The notes beneath the pieces are model-generated. The model did no database searches. It saw only the letters and a program-made list of their open reading frames with translations, and had not been told where the DNA came from. A DNA stretch of 64,000 nucleotides from Planctomycetota bacterium (GTDB lineage: Bacteria > Planctomycetota > UBA1135 > GCA-002686595), in assembly GCA_023150475.1 (NCBI GenBank), contig JAKLKU010000003.1:62001-126000 (forward strand), written 5' to 3'. Position 1 is the stretch's first letter. Each line of letters opens with the position of its first letter. The position numbers were made by a program, and so were the translations under genes. Below are positions 54,675-62,934 of the stretch, piece after piece.

Positions 54675-55148
54675 ATGCAGACCCTCGAACAGATCCGCAC
54701 GCTCTCCGACGATCGCTTCCTGAAGATCTACGAATCGCTCGCGCAGCAGGGCTTCGGTCCGCTCGACGGCGAGGTCGCGAAGCAGCTCAAGTTCCGGCCG
54801 CAAGCGATCAAGAAGTTGCCGATGGCGATGCGCGCCAAGAAGGCGAGGGCGCTCCTGCTCGCGCACAAGAACGTCGAGCTCGCCTACGAGTTCCTCGGCA
54901 CGTACCTGCTCAAGGACCACAAGGAGCTCGTCACCGGCTTCCTCGACGCGACCGGCGTCGCGCACGAGAACGGGATGATCAACGACGAGCCCGGCAACTT
55001 GCCGGACGCCGCGAAGATCGCCGACGCGGTGAAGGAGCTCGACGGGAAGTTCGACAAGGACGACGTCACGGCGTACCTGGCGATCGCGGCGCAGCAGTGG
55101 CCCGACGTCAAGACTCTCGAGCCGCTCTGGCGCTCGCGCCTCGGTTGA
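54675..55148 (+). CDS. Soluble helical protein of unknown function
   Basis: Encodes 157 residues, Lys/Leu/Ala-rich, mostly helical, without signal or Cys. Segments such as LKFRPQAIKKLPMAMRAKKAR and AYEFLGTYLLKDHKELVTGFLDATG look folded and conserved-like, but I recognise no family. The last 41 bases overlap the end of mutM on the other strand, so the two transcripts are complementary at their 3' ends. Confidence 0.75.
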   Translation: MQTLEQIRTLSDDRFLKIYESLAQQGFGPLDGEVAKQLKFRPQAIKKLPMAMRAKKARALLLAHKNVELAYEFLGTYLLKDHKELVTGFLDATGVAHENGMINDEPGNLPDAAKIADAVKELDGKFDKDDVTAYLAIAAQQWPDVKTLEPLWRSRLG

Positions 55149-55980
55149 GGCTGCGCGGCTGGCAGCGGCGGCAGAAGTGCGTGCCGCGTTGGCCGACGAA
55201 CGTCTTCACGATCGGCGCTCGACAGACGACGCACGGCTCGCCTTCGCGGTCGTAGACGCGGAACTCGTCCTGGAACCCGCCCGGCTTGCCTTCGGGCGTG
55301 CGGTAGAACGTGTCGAAGCTCGAGCCTTCGCGCGCGATCGCGGCCGTGAGGACTTCGCGGATCGCCGCGTGCAAGCGCGCGGCGGCCGCACGGTCGACGC
55401 GAGCGGAACTGCAGAGCGGGTGCAGCCGCGCGCGAAAGAGCGACTCGTCGACGTAGATGTTGCCGAGGCCGGCGACGAAGCTCTGGTCGAGCAGCAACGG
55501 CTTGAGCCGGCGCTTGCGTGACTCGAGCGCCGCGTGGAAGCGCTCGACGTCGAACGCGGCGTCGAGCGGCTCGGGCCCGAGGTCGCGGAAGAGCTCGTCG
55601 AGCGTCTCCACGAACCACATGCGACCGAACTTGCGCACGTCGTCGAACGTGAGCTCGCGCCGATCGTCGAGCACGAGCCGCACGCGCAGGTGCGGGCTCG
55701 TCGCGCGACTGGCGCGCTCGACTTGGAGCCTCCCGGTCATCCGCAGGTGACACACGAGATGCCCGGCGGGCTTGCCGCGCCGTTCGAGATCGATCACGAC
55801 GAACTTCGCGCGCCGCCACACGCGGACGCAACGCCGCCCGACGAGCGTCTGCACGAAATCCGCGACTCGCGGCGCTGCGATCGTCCGCGCCCAGAGCACC
55901 TCGCCACCGCGGATCGTGCGCCCGACGAGCTCTGGCGCCAGCAAGCGCGCGACCGTTTCGACCTCCGGGAGCTCAGGCAT
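55108..55980 (-). CDS. mutM: Formamidopyrimidine-DNA glycosylase
   Basis: Encodes 290 residues. The mature N-terminus PELPEVETV provides the catalytic Pro2 and Glu3. LVCHLRMTGRL, RLVLDDRRELTFDDVRKFG and the helix-two-turn-helix DQSFVAGLGNIYVDE follow. The C-terminal zinc finger is CVVCRAPI...FCRRCQP. It removes 8-oxoguanine and other oxidised purines and nicks the strand. It lies 11 bases after the ABC ATPase gene on the same strand and may be transcribed with that transporter. About 20 residues follow the zinc finger. Confidence 0.96.
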   Translation of the reverse strand: MPELPEVETVARLLAPELVGRTIRGGEVLWARTIAAPRVADFVQTLVGRRCVRVWRRAKFVVIDLERRGKPAGHLVCHLRMTGRLQVERASRATSPHLRVRLVLDDRRELTFDDVRKFGRMWFVETLDELFRDLGPEPLDAAFDVERFHAALESRKRRLKPLLLDQSFVAGLGNIYVDESLFRARLHPLCSSARVDRAAAARLHAAIREVLTAAIAREGSSFDTFYRTPEGKPGGFQDEFRVYDREGEPCVVCRAPIVKTFVGQRGTHFCRRCQPRSLNRGASARAARES

Positions 55981-55991
55981 CGCGACCTCGC

Positions 55992-56747
55992 TCAGAACGA
56001 GTGCGTGACGCCGAGGAGCCGGTACAGCCGGGCCTTCGTTTCGGCGTACTCCGGAGCGTCGATTTCGCGCGGGTGGGGCGCGACGATCGGGACGATCTCT
56101 GCGATGCGTCCGGGACGCGGGCTCATCACGACGACGCGATCGGCGAGCTGCATCGATTCTTCGACGTCGTGGGTCACGAAGAGGATCGTCATGCCCTCCT
56201 CCTGCCAGATGCGCAGGAGCTCGGCGCGCATCTTGAGGCGCGTCAGCGAGTCGAGCGCACCGAGCGGCTCGTCCATGAACACGACGTCCGGCTTGACCGC
56301 CAAAGCGCGTGCGACCGCCACACGCTGGCGCATGCCGCCCGACAACTCGGACGGGTACGTCTTCTCGAAGCCCTTGAGCCCGACGAGGTCGATGTAGTGC
56401 TGGATGCGATCGTGCTGCTCATCGCGCCCGAGTTTGCGGAGCCCGAGCGCGACGTTGTCCCACACCGACGCCCAGGGGAACACGCCGTACTCCTGGAAGA
56501 CGAAGACGCGGCGGGAGTCGGGTCCCTCGACAGGGGCACCGTCGATCGTCACCGTCCCCGACGTGGCGGTCTCGAAACCGCCGATGATGTTCATCAACGT
56601 CGATTTGCCGCAGCCCGATGGACCGAGCAGGCAAACGAACTCGCCCGCCGCGACGGTCAAGTCGACGTCTTGTAGGACGACGAGCTCGTCGTTCTTGCGT
56701 TGGAAGACCTTATTCAGCCCACGAACGACGATTTTCGGTTCAGCCAT
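55992..56747 (-). CDS. ABC importer ATP-binding protein (nitrate/taurine type)
   Basis: Encodes 251 residues. Walker A LGPSGCGKST, Q-loop VFQEYGVFPW, signature LSGGMRQRVAVARAL, Walker B VVFMDEPLGALD and the switch His (FVTHDVEES) are complete. The DLTVAAGEFVCLLGPSG form is that of the SsuB/TauB/NrtD group. It powers the importer whose permease and binding protein are encoded just upstream. Gap to the permease gene is 15 bases. Confidence 0.95.
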   Translation of the reverse strand: MAEPKIVVRGLNKVFQRKNDELVVLQDVDLTVAAGEFVCLLGPSGCGKSTLMNIIGGFETATSGTVTIDGAPVEGPDSRRVFVFQEYGVFPWASVWDNVALGLRKLGRDEQHDRIQHYIDLVGLKGFEKTYPSELSGGMRQRVAVARALAVKPDVVFMDEPLGALDSLTRLKMRAELLRIWQEEGMTILFVTHDVEESMQLADRVVVMSPRPGRIAEIVPIVAPHPREIDAPEYAETKARLYRLLGVTHSF

Positions 56748-56762
56748 CGCAGAGGACGTCGC

Positions 56763-57635
56763 TCAAGCGACGTTCGAGAAGCCCCAGCGCACTTCGTCGA
56801 GCTTCTGGAGCTGGCGCATGCCGAGATCGAGCAGGATACCGAGCACACCAAGACAGACCATCGCGCCGCACACGCGTGCATAGTTGTTGCCGTTGCGTGC
56901 GTCGGTGATCACGTAACCGAGCCCGGATTGCACCGCAATCATCTCCGCGGCGACGATCACCATCCACGCGATCCCGAGCGCAAGGCGCAAGGAGCCGATG
57001 ATCTGCGGCAGGGACGCCGGGAACACCACGTAGCGGAAGAGTTCCGTGCGCTCGAGGCCGAAGTTGCGCGCGGAGCGGACGTACACGCTCGGGATCGAGT
57101 GCACAGCGGTGTACGCGCCCGTGACGATCGGGAAGATCGTCGCGATGAAAATTAGGAAGATCGCAGACGCGTCCTCGACGCCGAACCACAGGATGGCGAC
57201 GGGAATCCACGCGATCGGCGAAATCGGTCGCAGCCCCTGGGCGAGCGGGTTGACTGCGCGGAAAGCTCGCGTCGACCAACCCATCCAGAGCCCGAGTGGC
57301 GTGCCGATCAACACGGCAAGCCCGAACCCGATGGCGACCCGGTAGAGACTGGCGACGGTGTAGCGGAGCAACGTGCCGTCCTGGAGCATGCGTCCAAGCT
57401 CCAGCGCCGTCTGCCCCGGCGTCGGGAACACCTCGAGCAGCTTGACGGTGCCCGTCGCCGGGTCTCGCAACTCGTACTTCTTCAGGTCACAACCGAACTG
57501 CCAGAACGAAACGAACACTGCAAACGTCGCCAACGGCAAGACGATCTGCTGCGCACGTTCCTTGAGGAGTCGCGAGCCGAAGAAGACCGTCGCCGCGAGC
57601 GCGACGGTGATGAAGGGCCAGAGCTCGTATCTCAC
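56763..57635 (-). CDS. ABC importer permease (SsuC/TauC type)
   Basis: Encodes 290 residues from the GTG at 57635, which overlaps the stop of the binding-protein gene (GTGA). Six or so membrane helices are present. The cytoplasmic EAA-like loop reads SARNFGLERTELFRYVVFPASLPQIIGSLRLALG, which docks the ATPase. The family imports nitrate, sulfonates, cyanate or similar small anions. Substrate is decided by the unusual binding protein encoded next door. Confidence 0.93.
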   Translation of the reverse strand: MRYELWPFITVALAATVFFGSRLLKERAQQIVLPLATFAVFVSFWQFGCDLKKYELRDPATGTVKLLEVFPTPGQTALELGRMLQDGTLLRYTVASLYRVAIGFGLAVLIGTPLGLWMGWSTRAFRAVNPLAQGLRPISPIAWIPVAILWFGVEDASAIFLIFIATIFPIVTGAYTAVHSIPSVYVRSARNFGLERTELFRYVVFPASLPQIIGSLRLALGIAWMVIVAAEMIAVQSGLGYVITDARNGNNYARVCGAMVCLGVLGILLDLGMRQLQKLDEVRWGFSNVA

Positions 57636-58753
57636 TTCTTGCCGAGCGCCGCCAACTCTGCTTCCGTCGGCATCGGGATGTCCTTGAAAGGAATGGACAC
57701 GTTCAGCAGGTCGGGAGCGAAGCGCGTGTCGCAATACTCCTCGAACTGCATGCGTTTGGGGATGACGCCGGTCTCGACGGCGAGGTCCATGATCTCGTCG
57801 AAGGTGTCCTTCGGCGGTTTCAGGTCGGTGTAGGAGACGCGATCGAGCGGCTTCGTCAGCACGTACTCGAGCAGCGCCGGATCTTGGTTGTAGAACATCT
57901 TGCCGACGACGACGGCGGCCTGCTTGCGGTGTTCGGCGCCGGAATCGCGGTCTTCGTCGAGCCATTTGCCCGACGCAGCGATGCCGTTGACCAGCTCCTG
58001 CACGAGCTCGGGTCTCTCGTTGATGACCTCTTGACGCACGACGAGCACGCAGGAGATGAAGTTCGGCCAGAGGTCCTTCATGAAGTACAGCACGCGGCCG
58101 TACCCACCGATCTCCGCCTTCGCGCAGTGCGGCTCTCCCACGATGTACCCATCGACGGCCTTCGACGCGAGGGCGGCGGCGTGGTCGGGCGGCGGCGTCT
58201 CGATCAGTTGGATGGAGTCCGGCGCCATGCCGTTCTGCTTCATCATGCGCTTCATCAGCAGATTCTGATTCGAGAACCGACTCGGGATCGCCACCTTCTT
58301 GCCGGCAAGATCCGTGAACGTCTTGATCTCGCTGTCCTTGCCGACGACGAGCGCGCTGCCGTCACGGTGCCCGAGGTAGCAGATCTTCACCGGCACGCCG
58401 TCGGCGGCGAGCTTCATCGCGAGCGGCGCGATCATGAACGTCGCGTCGATCTTGCGCGCGATCAGCGCTTCCTTCATCGAAGCGAAGTCGCCGAAGCGTT
58501 GCGGGCCGAACACCGTGCCCTTGTCGGAGTGTTGGGTGACCCAACTGGTCACCGGGCAGGTGAGGTGTCACGTCACCGGCAGGAAGCCGACCGTGAAGTT
58601 GTCCCTCACGGCGATCGGCTCGCCCTTCGCGTCGGTCGGCACCGCGGCCGGGACCGATTCGATCACCGAGCTCTTCGGTGCGTTGAGCCAGCGGTTCGCG
58701 GCCCACAGGCCGACGACCAACACGACGGCGACGATCAGGACTTTCAGCTTCAT
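57632..58753 (-). CDS. ABC importer substrate-binding protein; in-frame TGA, candidate selenoprotein
   Basis: Read through one TGA (58568-58570) this is 373 residues, normal for the NMT1/SsuA/NrtA-like binding proteins. Residues 1-~25 are a membrane anchor or signal (VLIVAVVLVVGLWAA). The domain starts FTVGFLPVT-U62-HLTC66P and continues DATFMIAPLAMKL, YLGHRDGSALVV, AIPSRFSNQNLL and KDLWPNFISCVLVV with no other disruption. As I recall, relatives have Cys at position 62 (TCHLTCPVT). A hairpin of SECIS type starts 14 bases after the TGA. Downstream codons are fully conserved in style, and the permease overlaps the stop codon by 4 bases, both arguing that the whole frame is expressed. Alternatives are a recent nonsense mutation or a sequencing error; translation could otherwise restart at the GTG at 58552, leaving a protein without signal. 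Confidence 0.8.
58535..58553 (-). promoter_or_regulatory. Candidate bacterial SECIS hairpin
   Basis: Coding-strand order: TGA, 14 bases, GGTGACC, loop AGTTG, GGTCACC. The 7-bp stem is perfect; the apical loop begins 21 bases after TGA and has G in its second position. Bacterial SECIS elements are described as small hairpins directly downstream of UGA with a G in the first two loop positions, which this fits. Confidence 0.6.
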
Positions 58754-59024
58754 GACGATTCGTTGGGAGGGGGCGGGGGGAGGGACTTCAACGGCCACGC
58801 GTCGGCGCGGCGGCGATCCGTTCCAGGGTAGGCGGCGCTGGGAAACTCGGCAGAACACCACGCTTGGGCTTCGGCCGTTCCGCCGGCACGCCCGACGGGA
58901 TGGTTGAGACGTTAGAAACGTAACCCGTTGTCTTCCATGGCCTTCGGTCGGAGCCAGGCGTTCCGCAACTCCCGGTCGGCCTGCCCCAACGTCCGCCCAT
59001 AGCAGCTACGAGGCGAGCACGGGG

Positions 59025-59052
59025 TTGACACGTGGCGCGCCAACTGTACTAT
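59025..59052 (+). promoter_or_regulatory. Consensus-like sigma-70 promoter
   Basis: TTGACA (59025-59030), 16-base spacer, TACTAT (59047-59052). It is the best housekeeping promoter in the window and overlaps the operator that follows. Confidence 0.75.
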
Positions 59053-59066
59053 CTGTACTAGTACAG
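59044..59066. promoter_or_regulatory. Palindromic operator for the GntR/YtrA-type regulator
   Basis: CTGTACTAGTACAG (59053-59066) is a perfect 14-bp palindrome, preceded by an extra half site CTGTACT (59044-59050). It overlaps and follows the -10 box, so a bound repressor would block transcription. GTACTA half sites are what I recall for YtrA-type regulators. Confidence 0.7.
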
Positions 59067-59079
59067 CAGAGACGGCACG

Positions 59080-59478
59080 ATGAACCTGCGAATCGATCCC
59101 GCGAGCCCCGAGCCGATCTTCGAGCAGATCGTCTTCCGCGTGAAGAACGCGGTCGCGCAAGGCGAGCTCGGCGGCGGCGACCGGCTGCCGTCCGTGCGCG
59201 AGCTCGCCCGCGACCTCGCGATCAATCCGAACACGGTCGCACGCGCCTACGAAACGCTCGAAGCCGCAGGCGTGATCGTGCGCCGGCAAGGCGCGGGTTG
59301 TTTCGTCAGCGAGCGCGGCTCGGGCCTCGCCACGAGCGAACGCAGACGCCGGCTCGACGAACTCGTCGACCGCCTGGTCACCGAAGGCTTCCACCTCGGA
59401 TACGGCGCGCGCGAGCTGCGCGACGCGCTCTCCGAGCGACTCTCCGCCAACCCACTGCCCAGCAAGAGGGACGCATGA
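59080..59478 (+). CDS. GntR-family regulator, YtrA subfamily
   Basis: Encodes 132 residues, the short YtrA form: a winged helix-turn-helix at residues ~8-75 (FEQIVFRVKNAVAQGEL; RLPSVRELARDLAINPNTVARAYETLEAAG) followed by only ~50 residues, too short for a ligand domain. Members repress their own operon with an ABC exporter, which is exactly what follows. The palindrome at 59053 sits in the promoter. The stop overlaps the ATPase start (ATGA). Confidence 0.93.
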   Translation: MNLRIDPASPEPIFEQIVFRVKNAVAQGELGGGDRLPSVRELARDLAINPNTVARAYETLEAAGVIVRRQGAGCFVSERGSGLATSERRRRLDELVDRLVTEGFHLGYGARELRDALSERLSANPLPSKRDA

Positions 59479-60410
59479 CGCTGCCGATCCGTTTCGACGA
59501 CGTGCACCGCTCGTTCGGCGAGAAACCGGTGCTTCGTGGACTCACGTTCACCGTGCGTCCCGGCGAGGTCTACGCGCTGCTCGGCCGCAACGGCGCGGGC
59601 AAGACGACGGCGATGCGCATCCTGCTCGGCTTCCTCGCGCCGCTCGGCGGCAAGAGCGAGCTGCTCGGCTGCGACAGTCGCCGCCTCACGCCGCAAGTCC
59701 GCGCACGCGTCGGTCTGGTCTCCGAAGGACACGCGCTCTACGGCTGGATGTCGGTCGAAGAGGTCCTCGCGTTCGAAGCCGGCACCCGTGCGCGCTTCGA
59801 GCTCACGAAGGCGCGTGCGCTGCGCGAGCGGCTCGGTCTCGATCCCCGCGCGAAGGTCGGCACGCTCTCGCGCGGACAACGCGCGCAGCTCTCGTTGCTC
59901 GCCGCGACCTGCGGCGAGCCGGAAATCTTGGTGCTCGACGATCCCGCGATGGGGCTCGACGCCGTCGTGCGCCGCGACTTGCTCGGCGTGATGATCGACT
60001 TGCTTTCGGACACCGGCGCGAGCGTGCTCTTCTCGACGCACATCCTCTCCGACGTCGAACGCATCGCGGACCGCATCGGGATCCTGCACGGCGGCCGTCT
60101 GCTGGTCGACGCGACGCTCGACGACTTGAAGGGCCGCGTCGACACGTGCTTCGTGCCGAACGGCGAGCGCGCGGCCCTCGAACGCGACGTCCCGCGATGC
60201 CTCGCCGCGAAACCGCGCGTCGGCGGGCACGAGCTCTTCCTGGTCGACGTCGGCGACGACACGCGGCGCGCGCTGGTCCGGTTTGGCGCGCAGGCACCGG
60301 CGCGCCGGGCGCCGGCGCTCGAGGACCTGTTCGTCGAACTGACCGCGGACGCGCGCCCGATCGGTGCTGGCGCATCGACCGCGCAGGAATCGTTGGAGGT
60401 GCTGCGATGA
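59475..60410 (+). CDS. ABC exporter ATP-binding protein
   Basis: Encodes 311 residues. Walker A LLGRNGAGKTT, Q-loop region LVSEGHALYGWMSVEE, a signature of the form LSRGQRAQLSLLA, Walker B ILVLDDPAMGLD and switch His FSTHILSD are intact. This is the CcmA/YtrB-like group that pairs with large two-domain permeases for drugs, bacteriocins or lipids. The C-terminal ~90 residues are the usual extension. It is coupled by 4-base overlaps to the regulator before it and the permease after it. Confidence 0.93.
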   Translation: MTLPIRFDDVHRSFGEKPVLRGLTFTVRPGEVYALLGRNGAGKTTAMRILLGFLAPLGGKSELLGCDSRRLTPQVRARVGLVSEGHALYGWMSVEEVLAFEAGTRARFELTKARALRERLGLDPRAKVGTLSRGQRAQLSLLAATCGEPEILVLDDPAMGLDAVVRRDLLGVMIDLLSDTGASVLFSTHILSDVERIADRIGILHGGRLLVDATLDDLKGRVDTCFVPNGERAALERDVPRCLAAKPRVGGHELFLVDVGDDTRRALVRFGAQAPARRAPALEDLFVELTADARPIGAGASTAQESLEVLR

Positions 60411-62389
60411 ACCCCATGTTGAGCAAGGAACTGCGGCAGCTCGCCGCTCCGTTCGGAATCGTGCTCGCCGTCGCCGTCGCAGCGACCGCGGCCGTCGGCA
60501 ACCAAGCGATCGAGGTCGCGGAGCCCAGCTTCGGCGGCAACGACGAGCTGCGCGTACTCGGCGCCGGGTTCGCGCTGGCCGGCGCGACGCTCGGTTGGCA
60601 TCAGTTCGCGAGCGAACGCAACCGGGCGACCGAGAGTTACCTGGTGCACCGCGACGGCGGACACGCCGCGGCGTTCCGCGCGAAGTTCGTCGCGGCCTGG
60701 ATCGCGTTCGCGATCGGGATCGCGGCGCTCGCCGTCACCTTCTTCGCGCGGACGTGGCTCCTCGACGTCGCGGCTCCGGTCGCGCGCTGGGATTCGCTGG
60801 GCTCCGCGATCTGGACCGCGTGCGTGATCGTGCCCGCGCACGCGGCCGGCGTCTTCACGGCCCAACTGCGCGGATCGGCCGCGACGCGCACCCTCGGGTT
60901 CTTCGCCACCGCCGGCGGATCACTCGTGCTCGCGTTGCTCGCGTCGCGGCGTTTCGGCGACTCCGGCGCCGCTTCGCTCGGGGTGTATCTCCCCGTGCTC
61001 GCCCTGACGACGTGGATGTGGCTCGCGCTGGCGCGACGGATGTTCGCGGAAGGCGACGATCCGGACCTCGGCTACCGCAAGTCGCTGTCGCTCACGAGCG
61101 CCGGCCTCGTGCTGCTCCTCGCCGTGCCGCTCGTCGAAAACGTCGTCTCGAGCTACCAACGCGGTCTCGGCACCGCGCTCGAAGCCCGCAGGCCGGTGAT
61201 CGTCGCGGATCCGGAGCGCCGCGTGCTGCTCGCCGCGCGCGACGAACGAGGCTGGCGCGCCGTCGATCCCGCGAGCGGCGAGTTCGTCGGCGCCGAGCTC
61301 ACGGGTTTCCGCGGCCGGCTCTTCGACCAGGAATCGCCCTACGCTCTCCTCCACGCGCACGCGGCGACTCCTCTCGAGTGGCACGGTCCCGCAGGCGACC
61401 CGAGCCGCCTGCGCGTGCGCGACGACGCGTTCTCGTTCGCGGGCTCGTGGCAACACCTCGTCCTGGAGGGCCGCGGCGAGTGGAGCGCGTGGATCGGCAG
61501 TCGAGACCGCGAAGTGGTCGCATACCGGCGCAGCGACGATCGGTTGGAGCGGGTCGAACTCGCGCGGCCCGACGGCCGGCCGTTCTCCGAACGCACGGCG
61601 ATCGTCTACGGCGCGGGCAAGGAAGGCTCCGCAGGATTCCTCGTCGACCTCGCGGACTCGACGGCGTGGCGGTTCGATGCGAGCGGCGCACGCCCGGTGC
61701 TCGAACCGCTCGCGCTGCCCGACGGCGACCGCATCGTCGGCGTCGAACAGCTCCAGAGCATCTCTCGTGCGCGCATCGGCGCGTTCGAGCCGTTCGGTTA
61801 CAGCGATCGACTCGCCGTGCGCGGTGAACGAGGCCTCTACGTCGCCGTCGGCGAGGGCCTCTCGTCGTGGACGAGCGGTTCGGTCTACGTCGCGCCCGAC
61901 GATTTCGACCGGCACGTCGAGTACCGCGTGACCCGCGTCGGCGGCGATCGCATCGCGCCGCTCGTCGCCGTGACCGACGCACACGACGGTCGCGAACTCC
62001 TGCGCCACGAGTTCGCGCCGCGCGGCGCGGTCGAGCTCATGCTGACTGCGGCGATTCGGGGGCTCGGACTCTTGCGGTCGCCGCTCGTGACCGGCGCCGG
62101 GCTGGCGCTCGACGACGGCACGGTGCGCAGCGCGTGGCTCGAGTGGGCGTTGCACGCGGCTCGCCCGTGGTGGTTCCTGCACCTCGGTTGCGTGCTGCTC
62201 TTCGCGTACGACGTGCATCGGCGCCTCGCCGGGGCGGCGTTCGGCACGCGCGTCTTCTGGCTCGCGGCTGCGTTGCTCGGAGGCCTGATGGGCTGGGCCG
62301 CGTTCCACGCGCTCGAACGCCGCGGCCACGCCGAGCCCGCGCGCCGCGACGAGCTCGCCGCGCGCGTGCCGCTGCTCGTCACTGCGTGA
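60407..62389 (+). CDS. ABC exporter membrane protein with large extracytoplasmic domain
   Basis: Encodes 660 residues. About six N-terminal membrane helices (to ~residue 250) resemble ABC-2 permeases. Residues ~260-560 form a large soluble, beta-rich domain (repeated strands such as GRLFDQESPYALLHAHA and REVVAYRRSDDRLERVELA) that looks propeller-like. Three more hydrophobic segments follow near the end (WWFLHLGCVLLFAYDV; FWLAAALLGGLMGWAAF). Membrane proteins with such an internal domain are common beside YtrA-type regulators in planctomycetes; the exported compound is unknown. The 3' end overlaps the convergent gene by 11 bases. Confidence 0.85.
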   Translation: MNPMLSKELRQLAAPFGIVLAVAVAATAAVGNQAIEVAEPSFGGNDELRVLGAGFALAGATLGWHQFASERNRATESYLVHRDGGHAAAFRAKFVAAWIAFAIGIAALAVTFFARTWLLDVAAPVARWDSLGSAIWTACVIVPAHAAGVFTAQLRGSAATRTLGFFATAGGSLVLALLASRRFGDSGAASLGVYLPVLALTTWMWLALARRMFAEGDDPDLGYRKSLSLTSAGLVLLLAVPLVENVVSSYQRGLGTALEARRPVIVADPERRVLLAARDERGWRAVDPASGEFVGAELTGFRGRLFDQESPYALLHAHAATPLEWHGPAGDPSRLRVRDDAFSFAGSWQHLVLEGRGEWSAWIGSRDREVVAYRRSDDRLERVELARPDGRPFSERTAIVYGAGKEGSAGFLVDLADSTAWRFDASGARPVLEPLALPDGDRIVGVEQLQSISRARIGAFEPFGYSDRLAVRGERGLYVAVGEGLSSWTSGSVYVAPDDFDRHVEYRVTRVGGDRIAPLVAVTDAHDGRELLRHEFAPRGAVELMLTAAIRGLGLLRSPLVTGAGLALDDGTVRSAWLEWALHAARPWWFLHLGCVLLFAYDVHRRLAGAAFGTRVFWLAAALLGGLMGWAAFHALERRGHAEPARRDELAARVPLLVTA

Positions 62390-62825
62390 GCTTGGAATAG
62401 TCCTCCCGCGGACTGCGGATGCGCGGGAGCATGCCGACCACGAAGACGATCACGGCGAGCACTTCGAGGCACGACGCGCCGAACACGAGCACGTTCCACC
62501 CGTGGGCCAGCGAGTACTCGCGCACGATCTCACCGGTCGAGCGTCCGATCACTCCGACGACGATCAACCAGTAGACGAGCTCGAAACGCGCCGGCTTCCA
62601 GCGCGGATCGCCCTCCGCGGGCTTCGGGAACATCCACAAAGCGACGCCCATGATCACCATCAAGAGGAAGCCGACGAGGATCATGTGCGCGTGCGCCGGG
62701 ATGTAGCCCTGGCGCATGACGCCGAACCCGAGGTACTGCACCGCCGAGATGTGCAACCCGGTGAGCAGCCCGAGCACGAGGAAGGCGAACGCGGTCTTGA
62801 TGTAGCGGCGGACGAGCGGAGGCAT
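62379..62825 (-). CDS. Small four-helix membrane protein, heme-copper oxidase subunit I-like
   Basis: Encodes 148 residues from the ATG at 62825. Four membrane segments are visible. GLLTGLHISAVQYLGFG and GYIPAHAHMILVGFLLMVIMG contain His residues placed as in the N-terminal helices of cbb3/NorB-type oxidases, and MFPKPAEGDPRW follows the second helix as in those proteins. The protein is far too short to be an oxidase; it may bind haem or act in assembly or sensing. No other respiratory genes are adjacent. The C-terminal end overlaps the exporter gene on the other strand by 11 bases. Confidence 0.75.
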   Translation of the reverse strand: MPPLVRRYIKTAFAFLVLGLLTGLHISAVQYLGFGVMRQGYIPAHAHMILVGFLLMVIMGVALWMFPKPAEGDPRWKPARFELVYWLIVVGVIGRSTGEIVREYSLAHGWNVLVFGASCLEVLAVIVFVVGMLPRIRSPREDYSKLTQ

Positions 62826-62934
62826 CTCGAATCTCCCGGGCGCGTGAGCTCGGCCCGTGGTCGCGCGGATTGTGCCCTCCGGCTTCCCTTCGGCCCGGGG
62901 TTTTCCTCCAATCGCGAGCGCCAGGGAACGAAGG

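Larger units (their letters stand above)
58754..59079. other. 326-bp divergent intergenic region
   Basis: Separates the minus-strand importer operon from the plus-strand GntR operon. The right end holds a consensus-like promoter and palindromic operator (below). No clear promoter or ribosome site was seen for the importer side; the sequence just before that start is C-rich on the coding strand. Confidence 0.5.

Noticed and set aside
58552..58552. Binding protein starting at the GTG after the TGA
   Set aside because: It would remove the signal/anchor and the first conserved strand of the fold and has no ribosome site; possible only as a fallback if the TGA is a true stop.
58568..58570. Genome-wide reassignment of TGA to Cys or Trp
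   Set aside because: Most genes in the window end with TGA at family-appropriate positions, so TGA is a normal stop here.
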